Shown: positions 1-6,507 of the stretch, piece after piece
Layout: each line of letters starts with the position of its first letter
Position numbering within the stretch: the first letter of the stretch is position 1
Source: Thermopetrobacter sp.
GTDB taxonomy: Bacteria; Pseudomonadota; Alphaproteobacteria; Rhizobiales; Aestuariivirgaceae
DNA: 8,956 bases
Reading direction: 5' to 3'
Assembly (NCBI GenBank): GCA_011374735.1
Contig: DRPD01000366.1
Coordinates: 1-8,956 of the forward strand
Translations under genes and position numbers: made by a program
Notes under the pieces: generated by a model
The model's input: the letters and a program-made list of their open reading frames with translations, nothing else
Database searches by the model: none
Told to the model about the DNA's origin: nothing

Positions 1-989
1 AGGCCGGTGACCGGCGCCACCAGCCGGTCGGCGAACCACATGCCGAACCACACCGCGCCCATCAGCAGGATGAGGCTGAGGCCGGCATACATCAGGGCGA
101 AGGTCACTTGCAGGCCGAAGCGCTGCTTCTTCAGCGAGAAGAACTCTTCCTTTTCGGCCCGCGCCTTGGCCAGCTGGCGGATCACCTCGTCGTTGACGGC
201 GCGGTAGACGTAGAGATAACGCCCACCGCCGCCTTCCAGCTTCTTCAGGGCGCGGATGATGTTGTCGCCCGGCCCCGGCCCCATGACCACGATCTTGCCC
301 TTGTCGGCCTCGGCCAGCGCGCCGGGCGGCGGCGGGCGGAAGCGGACATTGGGATCGCCCTTGGCGATGGCGTCGAGATAGCGCCGCGCCGGCTGGAAGA
401 CGAAGGCCGCCGTCAGACCGCGCAGGGAGGCCAGCAGGGCCAGGCGGCGGGCCACCTCCTGCGGGTTTTCCAGCAAGGCCGGCTGGCGCTCCAGCTCGGC
501 GGCCAGACCGGCGGTGTCCAGCCGCGCCAGGTCGGCGCGCTCGGCGATGTAGGTCTGGGCCACGGAGATGGCGCGCTGCACGATGGCCTCGGTGCGGGCG
601 GAGAACCAGGCGTCCAGCCCGCGGTTGAGGGTGACGGAGCCGAACACCGCGACGATCAACGCCGGCACCGTGGCGAACAGCGACAGCAGCAGCACGATGC
701 GGCCATGCAGCCCGGCCCCGGCCATGCGCTCGCGCCGCGCCCGCCACAATTGAAACAGCTGGCGGGCGATCAGGGAGGCCACGGCCAGCACCAGCAGCGC
801 GTTGGCCCACAGCAGGGCGTTCATCACCCGCTGGCCGGGCTGGATGGGGGTGAGGCCGGTGAGAATGGCGTAGGTGAGCAGGCCGGCGGCGATGGCCAGC
901 GTCACCACCACCAGCCCCATGCGCCCGACCCGGGGCCGGGGGGGCTGGCGCGGTTCGCCCGCGGCGATGGTGGCGGTTTGCGTGTCCAT
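1..989 (-). CDS. ntrY: NtrY-like membrane sensor histidine kinase, N-terminal part (cut by left edge)
   Basis: The 329 codons present are the sensor half of a transmembrane histidine kinase; HAMP remainder, PAS, phospho-acceptor His and ATPase domains lie beyond the left edge. I see a short Arg/Pro-rich cytoplasmic N-terminus, hydrophobic segments at about residues 24-46, 56-79 and 97-119, a periplasmic region of about 170 residues, and a fourth segment at about 293-318 leading into a HAMP start (WFADRLVAPVTG). Three close N-terminal membrane segments, a long extracytoplasmic loop and the phrase FFSLKKQRFGLQ before the last segment fit alphaproteobacterial NtrY, which with regulator NtrX responds to nitrogen status and, in some species, to redox or envelope cues. 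The ATG at 989 has no clear Shine-Dalgarno sequence; an in-frame ATG at 1067 would add 26 unconvincing residues. It begins 97 bp after glmS. Family is fairly sure; exact orthology cannot be tested without the kinase core. Confidence 0.8.
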   Translation of the reverse strand, partial: MDTQTATIAAGEPRQPPRPRVGRMGLVVVTLAIAAGLLTYAILTGLTPIQPGQRVMNALLWANALLVLAVASLIARQLFQLWRARRERMAGAGLHGRIVLLLSLFATVPALIVAVFGSVTLNRGLDAWFSARTEAIVQRAISVAQTYIAERADLARLDTAGLAAELERQPALLENPQEVARRLALLASLRGLTAAFVFQPARRYLDAIAKGDPNVRFRPPPPGALAEADKGKIVVMGPGPGDNIIRALKKLEGGGGRYLYVYRAVNDEVIRQLAKARAEKEEFFSLKKQRFGLQVTFALMYAGLSLILLMGAVWFGMWFADRLVAPVTG

Positions 990-1086
990 CAGGAGGCGCT
1001 TGCGAATCCCTGTTGCCGTTGTCCCAACCGTCCCGGCTGTTGCGCGAATACAACACCCGTGTGACATTTTTGCGACAGGCGGCGGA

Positions 1087-2916
<1,830 letters not shown>

Positions 2917-2923
2917 GGGGCGT

Positions 2924-2930
2924 CCTCCCG
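2924..2930 (-). promoter_or_regulatory. glmS ribosome binding site
   Basis: The minus strand reads GGGAGGA followed by seven bases or fewer before the glmS ATG. It is the strongest Shine-Dalgarno match in the amino-sugar cluster and fixes the glmS start. glmU just upstream lacks a comparable site. Confidence 0.75.
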
Positions 2931-2944
2931 CTTTTCAGCCTTCT

Positions 2945-4285
2945 TCAGTCTTGCGTGCCGGCCTTCGCCTTGCGGCGCGCCGCCCAGCCGGGTTTCTCCA
3001 CCTGCCGGCCGCGGGCCACCGCCAGGGCGCCGGGGGCGACGTCCTTCGTGATGACGCTGCCGGAACCGACATAGGCCCCCTCGCCGATCCTCACCGGCGC
3101 TACCAGGGCGGAATTGGAGCCGATGAAGGCGCCCTTGCCGATGTCGGTGAAATGCTTGTTCGCGCCGTCATAGTTGCAGGTGATGGTGCCGGCGCCGATG
3201 TTGGCCCCCGCCCCCACCCGCGCGTCGCCGATGTAGGTGAAGTGATTGACCTTCGCGCCTTCCTCGATCACCGCCTTCTTCACCTCCACGAAGTTGCCCA
3301 CCTTCGCCGTCTCGCGGATCTCGGCGCCGGGGCGCAGACGGGCGAATGGGCCGACCTGCGCGCGCGGGCCGACGCTGGCCTCCTCCAGATGACTGTGGGC
3401 GCGGATCACCGCGCCTTCAGCAATCGACACGCCCGGGCCGATGAACACCCACGGCTCGATCAGCACATCGGGGGCGATCTCCGTATCGGCGCTTAAGAAA
3501 ACACTGTCGGGATCGATCAGGGTGACGCCATTGGCCAGCGCCCGCGCCCGCAGCCGCCGCTGCATCAGCCGCTCCGCGACGGCCAGTTGGGCGCGGTCGT
3601 TGACCCCCAGCACCTCTGGTTCGTCACAGCGCACGTGGCGCACCTCGCGCCCGGCTTGCGCCGCCAGCTCCACGATGTCGGTGAGATAATACTCGCCCTG
3701 GGCGTTGGCGTTGCCGATCTCAGGCAGCAATTCCCACAGCAGGGCGTTGTCGATGGCGATAATGCCGGAATTGCAAAGGGTTATGCGCTTTTCTTCATCA
3801 CAGGCGTCCTTCTCCTCGCGGATGGCCCGCACCGGCCCGCCGGCATCGAGAATGAGGCGGCCATAGCCCTTCGGATCATCCGCTTCGAAGGCCAGAATCA
3901 CCAGCGGCGCGTCCGCCGACACCTCCCTTGCCAAGCGCTGCAAAGTCCCGGCCCGCACCAGCGGCACATCGCCATACAGCACCAGCGTCACGCCCTCGAA
4001 ACCGGCCAGCTCGTCGCGCGCGAAGCCGGCGGCGTGGGCGGTGCCCTTCTGCTGCGGCTGCACGGCGAACTGCGCCACCGGCATGAAGCGCCGCGCCTCC
4101 CGCTCCACCGCCGGCATGTCCGGGCCGGTCACCACCACGGCGCGGCGCGGCTCCAGCTCACCGGCGGCGCTCAGCACGTGGCCCAGCATGGAGCGCCCGG
4201 CGACGCGGTGCAGCACCTTGGGCAGGCCGGAGCGCATGCGCGTGCCCCGCCCGGCGGCCAGGACGATGATGGCGGTTGGTGTCAT
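2945..4285 (-). CDS. glmU: Bifunctional GlcNAc-1-phosphate uridyltransferase / glucosamine-1-phosphate acetyltransferase
   Basis: GlmU acetylates glucosamine-1-phosphate and then joins the product to UMP from UTP, giving UDP-GlcNAc. The 446 residues cover both domains. The N-terminal pyrophosphorylase (about 1-230) shows LAAGRGTRM (9-17) with LPKVLH (21-26), QQKGTAHA (79-85 region), YGD with Asp106 for metal binding, GYGR (140-143), CNSG (171-174) and GVND ending at 230. The C-terminal left-handed beta-helix (about 250-430) of hexapeptide repeats has RLRPG (317-320 region), KVNHFTYIGD with the likely catalytic His348, and GTITCNYDG (366-374). Start: the ATG at 4285 is the only in-frame choice before a stop at 4328-4330 and gives the expected N-terminus, but no good Shine-Dalgarno sequence precedes it. 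glmS follows by 28 bp; the PilZ gene precedes by 101 bp with a hairpin between. GlmM is not in the window. Confidence 0.98.
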   Translation of the reverse strand: MTPTAIIVLAAGRGTRMRSGLPKVLHRVAGRSMLGHVLSAAGELEPRRAVVVTGPDMPAVEREARRFMPVAQFAVQPQQKGTAHAAGFARDELAGFEGVTLVLYGDVPLVRAGTLQRLAREVSADAPLVILAFEADDPKGYGRLILDAGGPVRAIREEKDACDEEKRITLCNSGIIAIDNALLWELLPEIGNANAQGEYYLTDIVELAAQAGREVRHVRCDEPEVLGVNDRAQLAVAERLMQRRLRARALANGVTLIDPDSVFLSADTEIAPDVLIEPWVFIGPGVSIAEGAVIRAHSHLEEASVGPRAQVGPFARLRPGAEIRETAKVGNFVEVKKAVIEEGAKVNHFTYIGDARVGAGANIGAGTITCNYDGANKHFTDIGKGAFIGSNSALVAPVRIGEGAYVGSGSVITKDVAPGALAVARGRQVEKPGWAARRKAKAGTQD

Positions 4286-4310
4286 GCCCGATGTCGCCGT
4301 CTCGTTGTTG

Positions 4311-4341
4311 CCGATTTGCCTCTCTCTTTAGGCAAATTCGG
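4311..4341 (-). repeat. Hairpin-forming inverted repeat between the PilZ gene and glmU
   Basis: Arms at 4311-4321 and 4330-4341 are complementary over 11 bp with one bulged base (CCGATTTGCCT against AGGCAAATTCGG), around an 8-base loop rich in C and T on the plus strand. It lies 45 bp past the PilZ stop and 25 bp before the glmU start. No T-run follows on either strand, so it is not a canonical intrinsic terminator. It could be a weak or Rho-assisted terminator, an mRNA-stabilising stem at an operon processing point, or a protein-binding palindrome. The inverted repeat is plainly visible; its role is inference. Confidence 0.6.
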
Positions 4342-4386
4342 CCACGAAGGCCAGTGGCGGAAGCAGCGGGCCGGGTTGGGCAACGC

Positions 4387-5007
4387 TCACTCGTCGCCCA
4401 GCCGCACGCTGCGGCGCAGCATGTCGTCATCCATCTGGCGCAGGAACTCGATGCCGATGCCTTCCGCGTGATAACGCACCACCCGGCCCTTCATGCGGCC
4501 CAGCATCACCAGGCTGCCGATGGCCGGCAGCACCTGGGTGCGCACCGACGCGCCGGAGACGGAGATGTCCAGCACCTCGCACGGATACTCGCGGCCATCG
4601 GGCATCTTCAACGCCGACTTGCCGTCACGCGGCTTGAAGCGCGGGTGACGGCGCTGATCGATCCCCCGCTCGCCGCCCTCGCGCAGCCAGCGCAAACGGG
4701 CGGCGATCTTCTCGCGGCGCTGCTCGCTGATGTCGAAGCGCAACACATAGCCATCCGGCGTCTTTTCGGCCAACACCCCCTCGATGCGCCCGATATTGTC
4801 GAAATAGGCGATCACCCGGGTGCCGATCCCGGCCTCCACATCGGTGTGCAAGCATGCCTGCGTAGCGGTGAAACCCGATACGCGGCAGGCATGCTCCGAA
4901 AAATCCGCCAGCATGAACCGCCCGCTGCTCACCGTCGCGGAATCGCCTTGCGCACCGCTTCCGTCCGCTTCCCTGGCGCGCGCATACGCTCCCTGCAATG
5001 CATTCAC
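4387..5007 (-). CDS. PilZ-domain protein, probable cyclic-di-GMP receptor
   Basis: This 206-residue soluble protein ends in a PilZ domain (about 117-195), the commonest bacterial c-di-GMP receptor fold. Both ligand motifs are present: RRHPR (119-123, matching RxxxR) and DISVSG (147-152, matching D/NxSxxG). The first part (about 30-107) looks like a second beta-barrel of PilZ type that lacks those motifs (YFDNIGRIEG, then GYVLRFDIS), followed by a charged helix EQRREKIAARLRWL; I read this as a degenerate PilZ copy, by inference. There is no signal peptide, membrane segment or output domain, so it probably acts by binding a partner. The start is a GTG at 5007 supported by GGAGGA 8 bases upstream (5016-5021). 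It lies upstream of glmU on the same strand, separated by 101 bp with a hairpin, so cotranscription is possible but not assured. Its target is unknown. Confidence 0.88.
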   Translation of the reverse strand: MNALQGAYARAREADGSGAQGDSATVSSGRFMLADFSEHACRVSGFTATQACLHTDVEAGIGTRVIAYFDNIGRIEGVLAEKTPDGYVLRFDISEQRREKIAARLRWLREGGERGIDQRRHPRFKPRDGKSALKMPDGREYPCEVLDISVSGASVRTQVLPAIGSLVMLGRMKGRVVRYHAEGIGIEFLRQMDDDMLRRSVRLGDE

Positions 5008-5015
5008 GTCGGCTA

Positions 5016-5021
5016 TCCTCC
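5016..5021 (-). promoter_or_regulatory. Ribosome binding site supporting a GTG start for the PilZ gene
   Basis: GGAGGA on the minus strand sits 8 bases before the GTG at 5007. No in-frame ATG gives a comparable spacing, so this site decides the start codon. Confidence 0.7.
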
Positions 5022-5085
5022 AGCCTGCCGGCCCGTCCCCATCAGTCGGCTGAACTCATGCCGGCGCATCCGGCACGTCTCACGG

Positions 5086-5106
5086 CCGAACATAGCCCCG
5101 GTTCGG
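5086..5106. repeat. Short inverted repeat in the gap between the PilZ gene and tRNA-Pro
   Basis: CCGAAC (5086-5091) and GTTCGG (5101-5106) are perfect complements around a 9-base loop. It lies in the 198-bp gap that must hold the divergent control signals of the minus-strand PilZ gene and the plus-strand tRNA-Pro. It could be an operator or just chance at this GC content. I found no convincing -35/-10 pair for either gene in this gap. Confidence 0.3.
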
Positions 5107-5205
5107 TAAATGACCCCTTAACCCGGCCCGGCAAAACGCCACATCCCGCCTTCAATCGCCCAGCCAAATCTGTTACCACCGTCACCGGCCACACCATCCG
5201 CACGT

Positions 5206-5282
5206 CGGGGCGTAGCGCAGCCTGGCAGCGCATCTGCTTTGGGAGCAGAGGGTCGCAGGTTCAAATCCTGCCGCCCCGACCA
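5206..5282 (+). tRNA. tRNA-Pro (anticodon TGG), CCA encoded
   Basis: The 77 bases fold as a complete cloverleaf: acceptor CGGGGCG with CGCCCCG, D-stem GCGC/GCGC, anticodon stem TCTGC/GCAGA around loop TTTGGGA (anticodon TGG, reading CCN proline codons), variable loop GGGTC, T-stem GCAGG/CCTGC with TTCAAAT, discriminator A and an encoded CCA (5280-5282). The C1-G72 pair and A73 are the usual proline identity elements in bacteria. A repeat begins only 7 bases after the CCA. No T-rich terminator follows. Confidence 0.98.
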
Positions 5283-5289
5283 CCGGCGG

Positions 5290-5461
5290 TCGCCGGGTTC
5301 GACTTCCGCAAACTGGTGATCCGTGGGAGAGGGCAACGGTCTTCCATTCTCCGCCTTCATGGGGAAACGCCGCAAGTTTCTCTCCATCGACGCGGGGCAC
5401 AATTCCTTGCCGCGTGGCGGAAGTGAGGACAGCGGTCTTCCTTTCTCCGTCTTCGCGGGGA
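5290..5461 (+). repeat. tRNA-trailing repeat, copy A (3' of tRNA-Pro)
   Basis: From 5296 to 5461, 166 bases align without gaps to the reverse complement of 6207-6372 at roughly 85% identity by eye. Weaker similarity (TCG, two pyrimidines, GG) extends back to 5290. The head reads TTCGACTTCCGC then an ACTGGTGATCCGTGG-type stretch. Next come two near-identical 30-bp units at 5336-5365 and 5432-5461 (CGGTCTTCC, TTC, then a GGGGA end), separated by 66 bp containing AATTCCTTGCCGCGTGG. A small stem, CTTGCCGC with GCGGAAG around GTG, sits in that spacer. It begins 7 bases past the tRNA CCA and runs in the same direction as the tRNA. Role unknown: it could be a processed tRNA trailer, a non-autonomous mobile element targeting tRNA ends, or a duplicated regulatory RNA. 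Confidence 0.85.
5336..5461 (+). repeat. Pair of 30-bp direct repeats inside copy A
   Basis: 5336-5365 and 5432-5461 share CGGTCTTCC, then A or T, TTCTCCG, T or C, CTTC, and a GGGGA end, with about five differences over 30 bp. The same two units occur in copy B on the other strand. This gives the repeat a unit-spacer-unit architecture, unlike a simple REP sequence. Confidence 0.75.
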
Positions 5462-5505
5462 GACTCATCAACGGCCTGTCCGCCGGCGTTTCACCTCCCT
5501 CCCCC

Positions 5506-5661
5506 CGTCATTGCCGGCCCCCGTGCCGGCAATCCAGAGAGCGGGGCGGCATGGGACGATGCCCCGGTTCCTTCCGCCGCCTCGTGGTGAACCGCAAGGC
5601 CGCTTCTGGATTACCGGGCCCCCGGATCAAGTCCGGGGCAGACAAGCCCGGCCATGACGAC
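5506..5661. repeat. Nested palindromic intergenic element
   Basis: The ends are inverted repeats: CGTCATTGCCGG at 5506-5517 against CCGGCCATGACG at the right end (11 of 12 complementary). Inside, AATCCAGA near 5531 faces TCTGGATT near 5606. The left arm is a perfect 9-bp hairpin (ATTGCCGGC, 6-base loop, GCCGGCAAT, 5510-5533). The right arm holds CCCCGGA, TCAAG, TCCGGGG (7-bp stem, 5-base loop) within an outer CCGGGC/GCCCGG pair. About 70 bp of unrelated sequence lies between the arms. Elements of the form GTCAT-GCCGG-CTTG-CCGGC-ATCCA are abundant between alphaproteobacterial genes; this composite with a central insert is probably one of them. No coding capacity is seen. Confidence 0.75.
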
Positions 5662-5666
5662 GACTC

Positions 5667-5735
5667 TCGCTGGCTTCGACTTCCGCCGACTGGTGATCCG
5701 TGGGATGGGAGACACGCGGTTCCCCGTCTGAAGCG
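5667..5735 (+). repeat. tRNA-trailing repeat, truncated copy C
   Basis: 5667-5705 repeats the head of copies A and B: TCGCTGGCTTCGACTTCCGC followed by CGACTGGTGATCCGTGGGA, almost identical to copy A at 5290-5328. After 5705 similarity fades quickly, with a GCGGTTCCCCGTCTGAAG stretch (about 5717-5734) that may be a decayed or deleted 30-bp unit. It starts 5 bases after the palindromic element and is not next to a tRNA, so it is either a stray copy or the rear of a copy broken by insertion and deletion. Confidence 0.65.
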
Positions 5736-5765
5736 TCCGGCCCGGAACGGGCTTCGAATTGCCGC

Positions 5766-5793
5766 TTGATACGCCCGGGCCGCTGCTGATACC
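5766..5793 (+). promoter_or_regulatory. Weak candidate sigma-70-type promoter for the complex I accessory gene
   Basis: TTGATA (5766-5771, five of six to TTGACA) is followed after 16 bases by GATACC (5788-5793), which matches only three of six of the -10 consensus. It lies 42 bp before the ATG, outside the repeats. This is the best pair I can find there, but it is weak and could be chance. Confidence 0.25.
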
Positions 5794-5835
5794 TTGGCGG
5801 CGGCGCAAGACGTGACAACGATGGAGAGACGGATC

Positions 5836-6153
5836 ATGGCCACGGTGCGCATCTATCGCGCAACGCGCAACGCCATGCAGTCGGGCAAGGCCAAGGCCAG
5901 ACGCTGGGTGCTGGAATACATCCCGTCGGAAACCTATGAGCGCGAGCCGCTGATGGGCTGGGCCACCATGCGCGACATGCGCCGCCAGACGCGCCTCACC
6001 TTCTCTTCGAAAGAGGCCGCCATCGCCCATGCGGAAAAACACGGGCTGGCCTATCGGCTGGAAGACCCGTCCTGCACCGAGCGGGGCGGGGGCCGCCGCA
6101 AGTCCTACACCGACAATTTCCGCCACGACCGCCCACGTCCGTGGACGCATTGA
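5836..6153 (+). CDS. NADH:ubiquinone oxidoreductase accessory subunit, NDUFS4-type (ETC complex I subunit)
   Basis: The 105-residue product matches the ETC complex I conserved-region family, the bacterial counterpart of mitochondrial NDUFS4. It opens MATVRIYRATRNAMQSGKAKARRWVLEY, has the core PLMGWATMRDMRRQ (about residues 36-49), a segment EAAIAHAEKHGLAY (about 60-73), and the C-terminal signature RKSYTDNFRHDRPRPWTH. The family sits on the peripheral arm of complex I in alphaproteobacteria such as Paracoccus and is thought to help assemble or stabilise the electron-input module. There is no signal peptide or membrane segment. I chose the ATG at 5836 because it begins the conserved MATVRIYR and has GGAGAGA 6-9 bases upstream; ATG 5821 and TTG 5794 would add unconserved residues. 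It stands alone, away from any nuo operon, and is flanked by inverted repeat copies and convergent with tRNA-Arg. Confidence 0.93.
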   Translation: MATVRIYRATRNAMQSGKAKARRWVLEYIPSETYEREPLMGWATMRDMRRQTRLTFSSKEAAIAHAEKHGLAYRLEDPSCTERGGGRRKSYTDNFRHDRPRPWTH

Positions 6154-6206
6154 GCGCCACGCGGCCGCCCTTTTAGAAGCGCCGGCGGAGACACCGTGGC
6201 GTCGGT

Positions 6207-6378
6207 TCCCCGCGAAGACCGGGAATGGAAGACCGTTGTCCTCACTTTTGCCACGCGGCAAGGAATTAAGCCCCGCACCGATGGAGAGAATCCTGCGGCG
6301 CTTCCCCCCGAAGACAGAGAAAGGAAGACCGCTGTCCCCTTCCACGGCTCAACAGTCGGCGGAAGTCGAATCCAACGA
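6207..6378 (-). repeat. tRNA-trailing repeat, copy B (3' of tRNA-Arg)
   Basis: On the minus strand this copy reads TCGTTGGATTCGACTTCCGC, then the same head, 30-bp unit, 66-bp spacer and second 30-bp unit as copy A. It has no gaps over 166 bp and ends in the same CTTCGCGGGGA. It begins 4 bases after the CCA of the minus-strand tRNA-Arg, so its orientation relative to its tRNA is the same as copy A's. Its two 30-bp units (about 6306-6335 and 6207-6237) carry the A/T variant of CGGTCTTCC(A/T)TTC in the opposite order from copy A. With 6154-6206 it fills the gap between the complex I gene and tRNA-Arg; no terminator or gene was found there. Confidence 0.85.
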
Positions 6379-6382
6379 ATGT

Positions 6383-6459
6383 TGGCGACCCCGGGAGGAT
6401 TCGAACCTCCGACCGTCGGATTAGAAGTCCGGTGCTCTATCCGGCTGAGCTACGGGGCC
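6383..6459 (-). tRNA. tRNA-Arg (anticodon TCT), CCA encoded
   Basis: The minus strand gives a 77-base cloverleaf: acceptor GGCCCCG with CGGGGTC (one G-U pair), D-stem GCTC/GAGC, anticodon stem CCGGA/TCCGA around loop CTTCTAA (anticodon TCT, reading AGA and AGG), variable loop CGGTC, T-stem GGAGG/CCTCC with TTCGAAT, discriminator G and an encoded CCA. A20-type D-loop sequence AGCCGGATA and G73 fit arginine tRNAs. The outermost anticodon-stem pair (27-43) is a C-A mismatch. It starts 48 bp after the pgi stop and may be cotranscribed with pgi or have its own promoter, which I could not locate. A GCTTGCAAGC palindrome lies in that gap at 6492-6501. Confidence 0.97.
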
Positions 6460-6507
6460 GTGCGGTTTTCTTCATCGGAGATTTCACCGGCGCTTGCAAG
6501 CATCCGC

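Larger units (their letters stand above)
5283..5835. other. 553-bp gene-free stretch packed with repeats
   Basis: Between tRNA-Pro and the complex I gene there is no credible gene. In order it holds: a full copy of the tRNA-trailing repeat (5290-5461), a 44-bp spacer, a nested palindromic element (about 5506-5661), a truncated copy of the first repeat (5667-5735), and about 100 bp of upstream region for the complex I gene with a weak promoter candidate and its ribosome binding site. Open frames here have Arg/Pro-rich shadow composition and run through the repeats or antisense through tRNA-Pro, so I do not call them. Confidence 0.75.

Noticed and set aside
108..1064. 318-codon plus-strand open frame opposite the kinase gene
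   Set aside because: Gly/Gln/His-rich antisense shadow of the ntrY-like frame, which shows clear membrane segments and family motifs.
990..1086. Small stem-loops (TGTTG/CAACA and GTTG/CAAC) between glmS and the kinase gene as a terminator or riboswitch
   Set aside because: The stems are only 4-5 bp, have no T-run and fit no known riboswitch layout; they are expected by chance.
5206..5461. Tandem tRNA-repeat array or integrated genomic island with att sites
   Set aside because: No duplicated tRNA 3' end, integrase gene or cargo is present. The repeats do not include tRNA sequence, so an att-flanked island is not supported.
5118..5471. Minus-strand open frame of 117 codons running through repeat copy A and antisense to tRNA-Pro
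   Set aside because: Its [11 protein letters not shown] segment is the antisense translation of a tRNA, a well-known source of false proteins. The remainder is the repeat. Between copies A and B most base differences change the amino acid in this frame, so there is no sign of coding constraint.
5611..6345. 244-codon minus-strand open frame opposite the complex I gene
   Set aside because: Joins repeat, antisense gene and palindrome translations. The plus-strand frame has the conserved family signature and a good ribosome binding site.
6029..6424. Plus-strand open frame through repeat copy B ending in [10 protein letters not shown]
   Set aside because: It overlaps the complex I gene in another frame and then reads antisense through tRNA-Arg. 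The similarity of its product to the copy A frame only reflects the DNA repeat.
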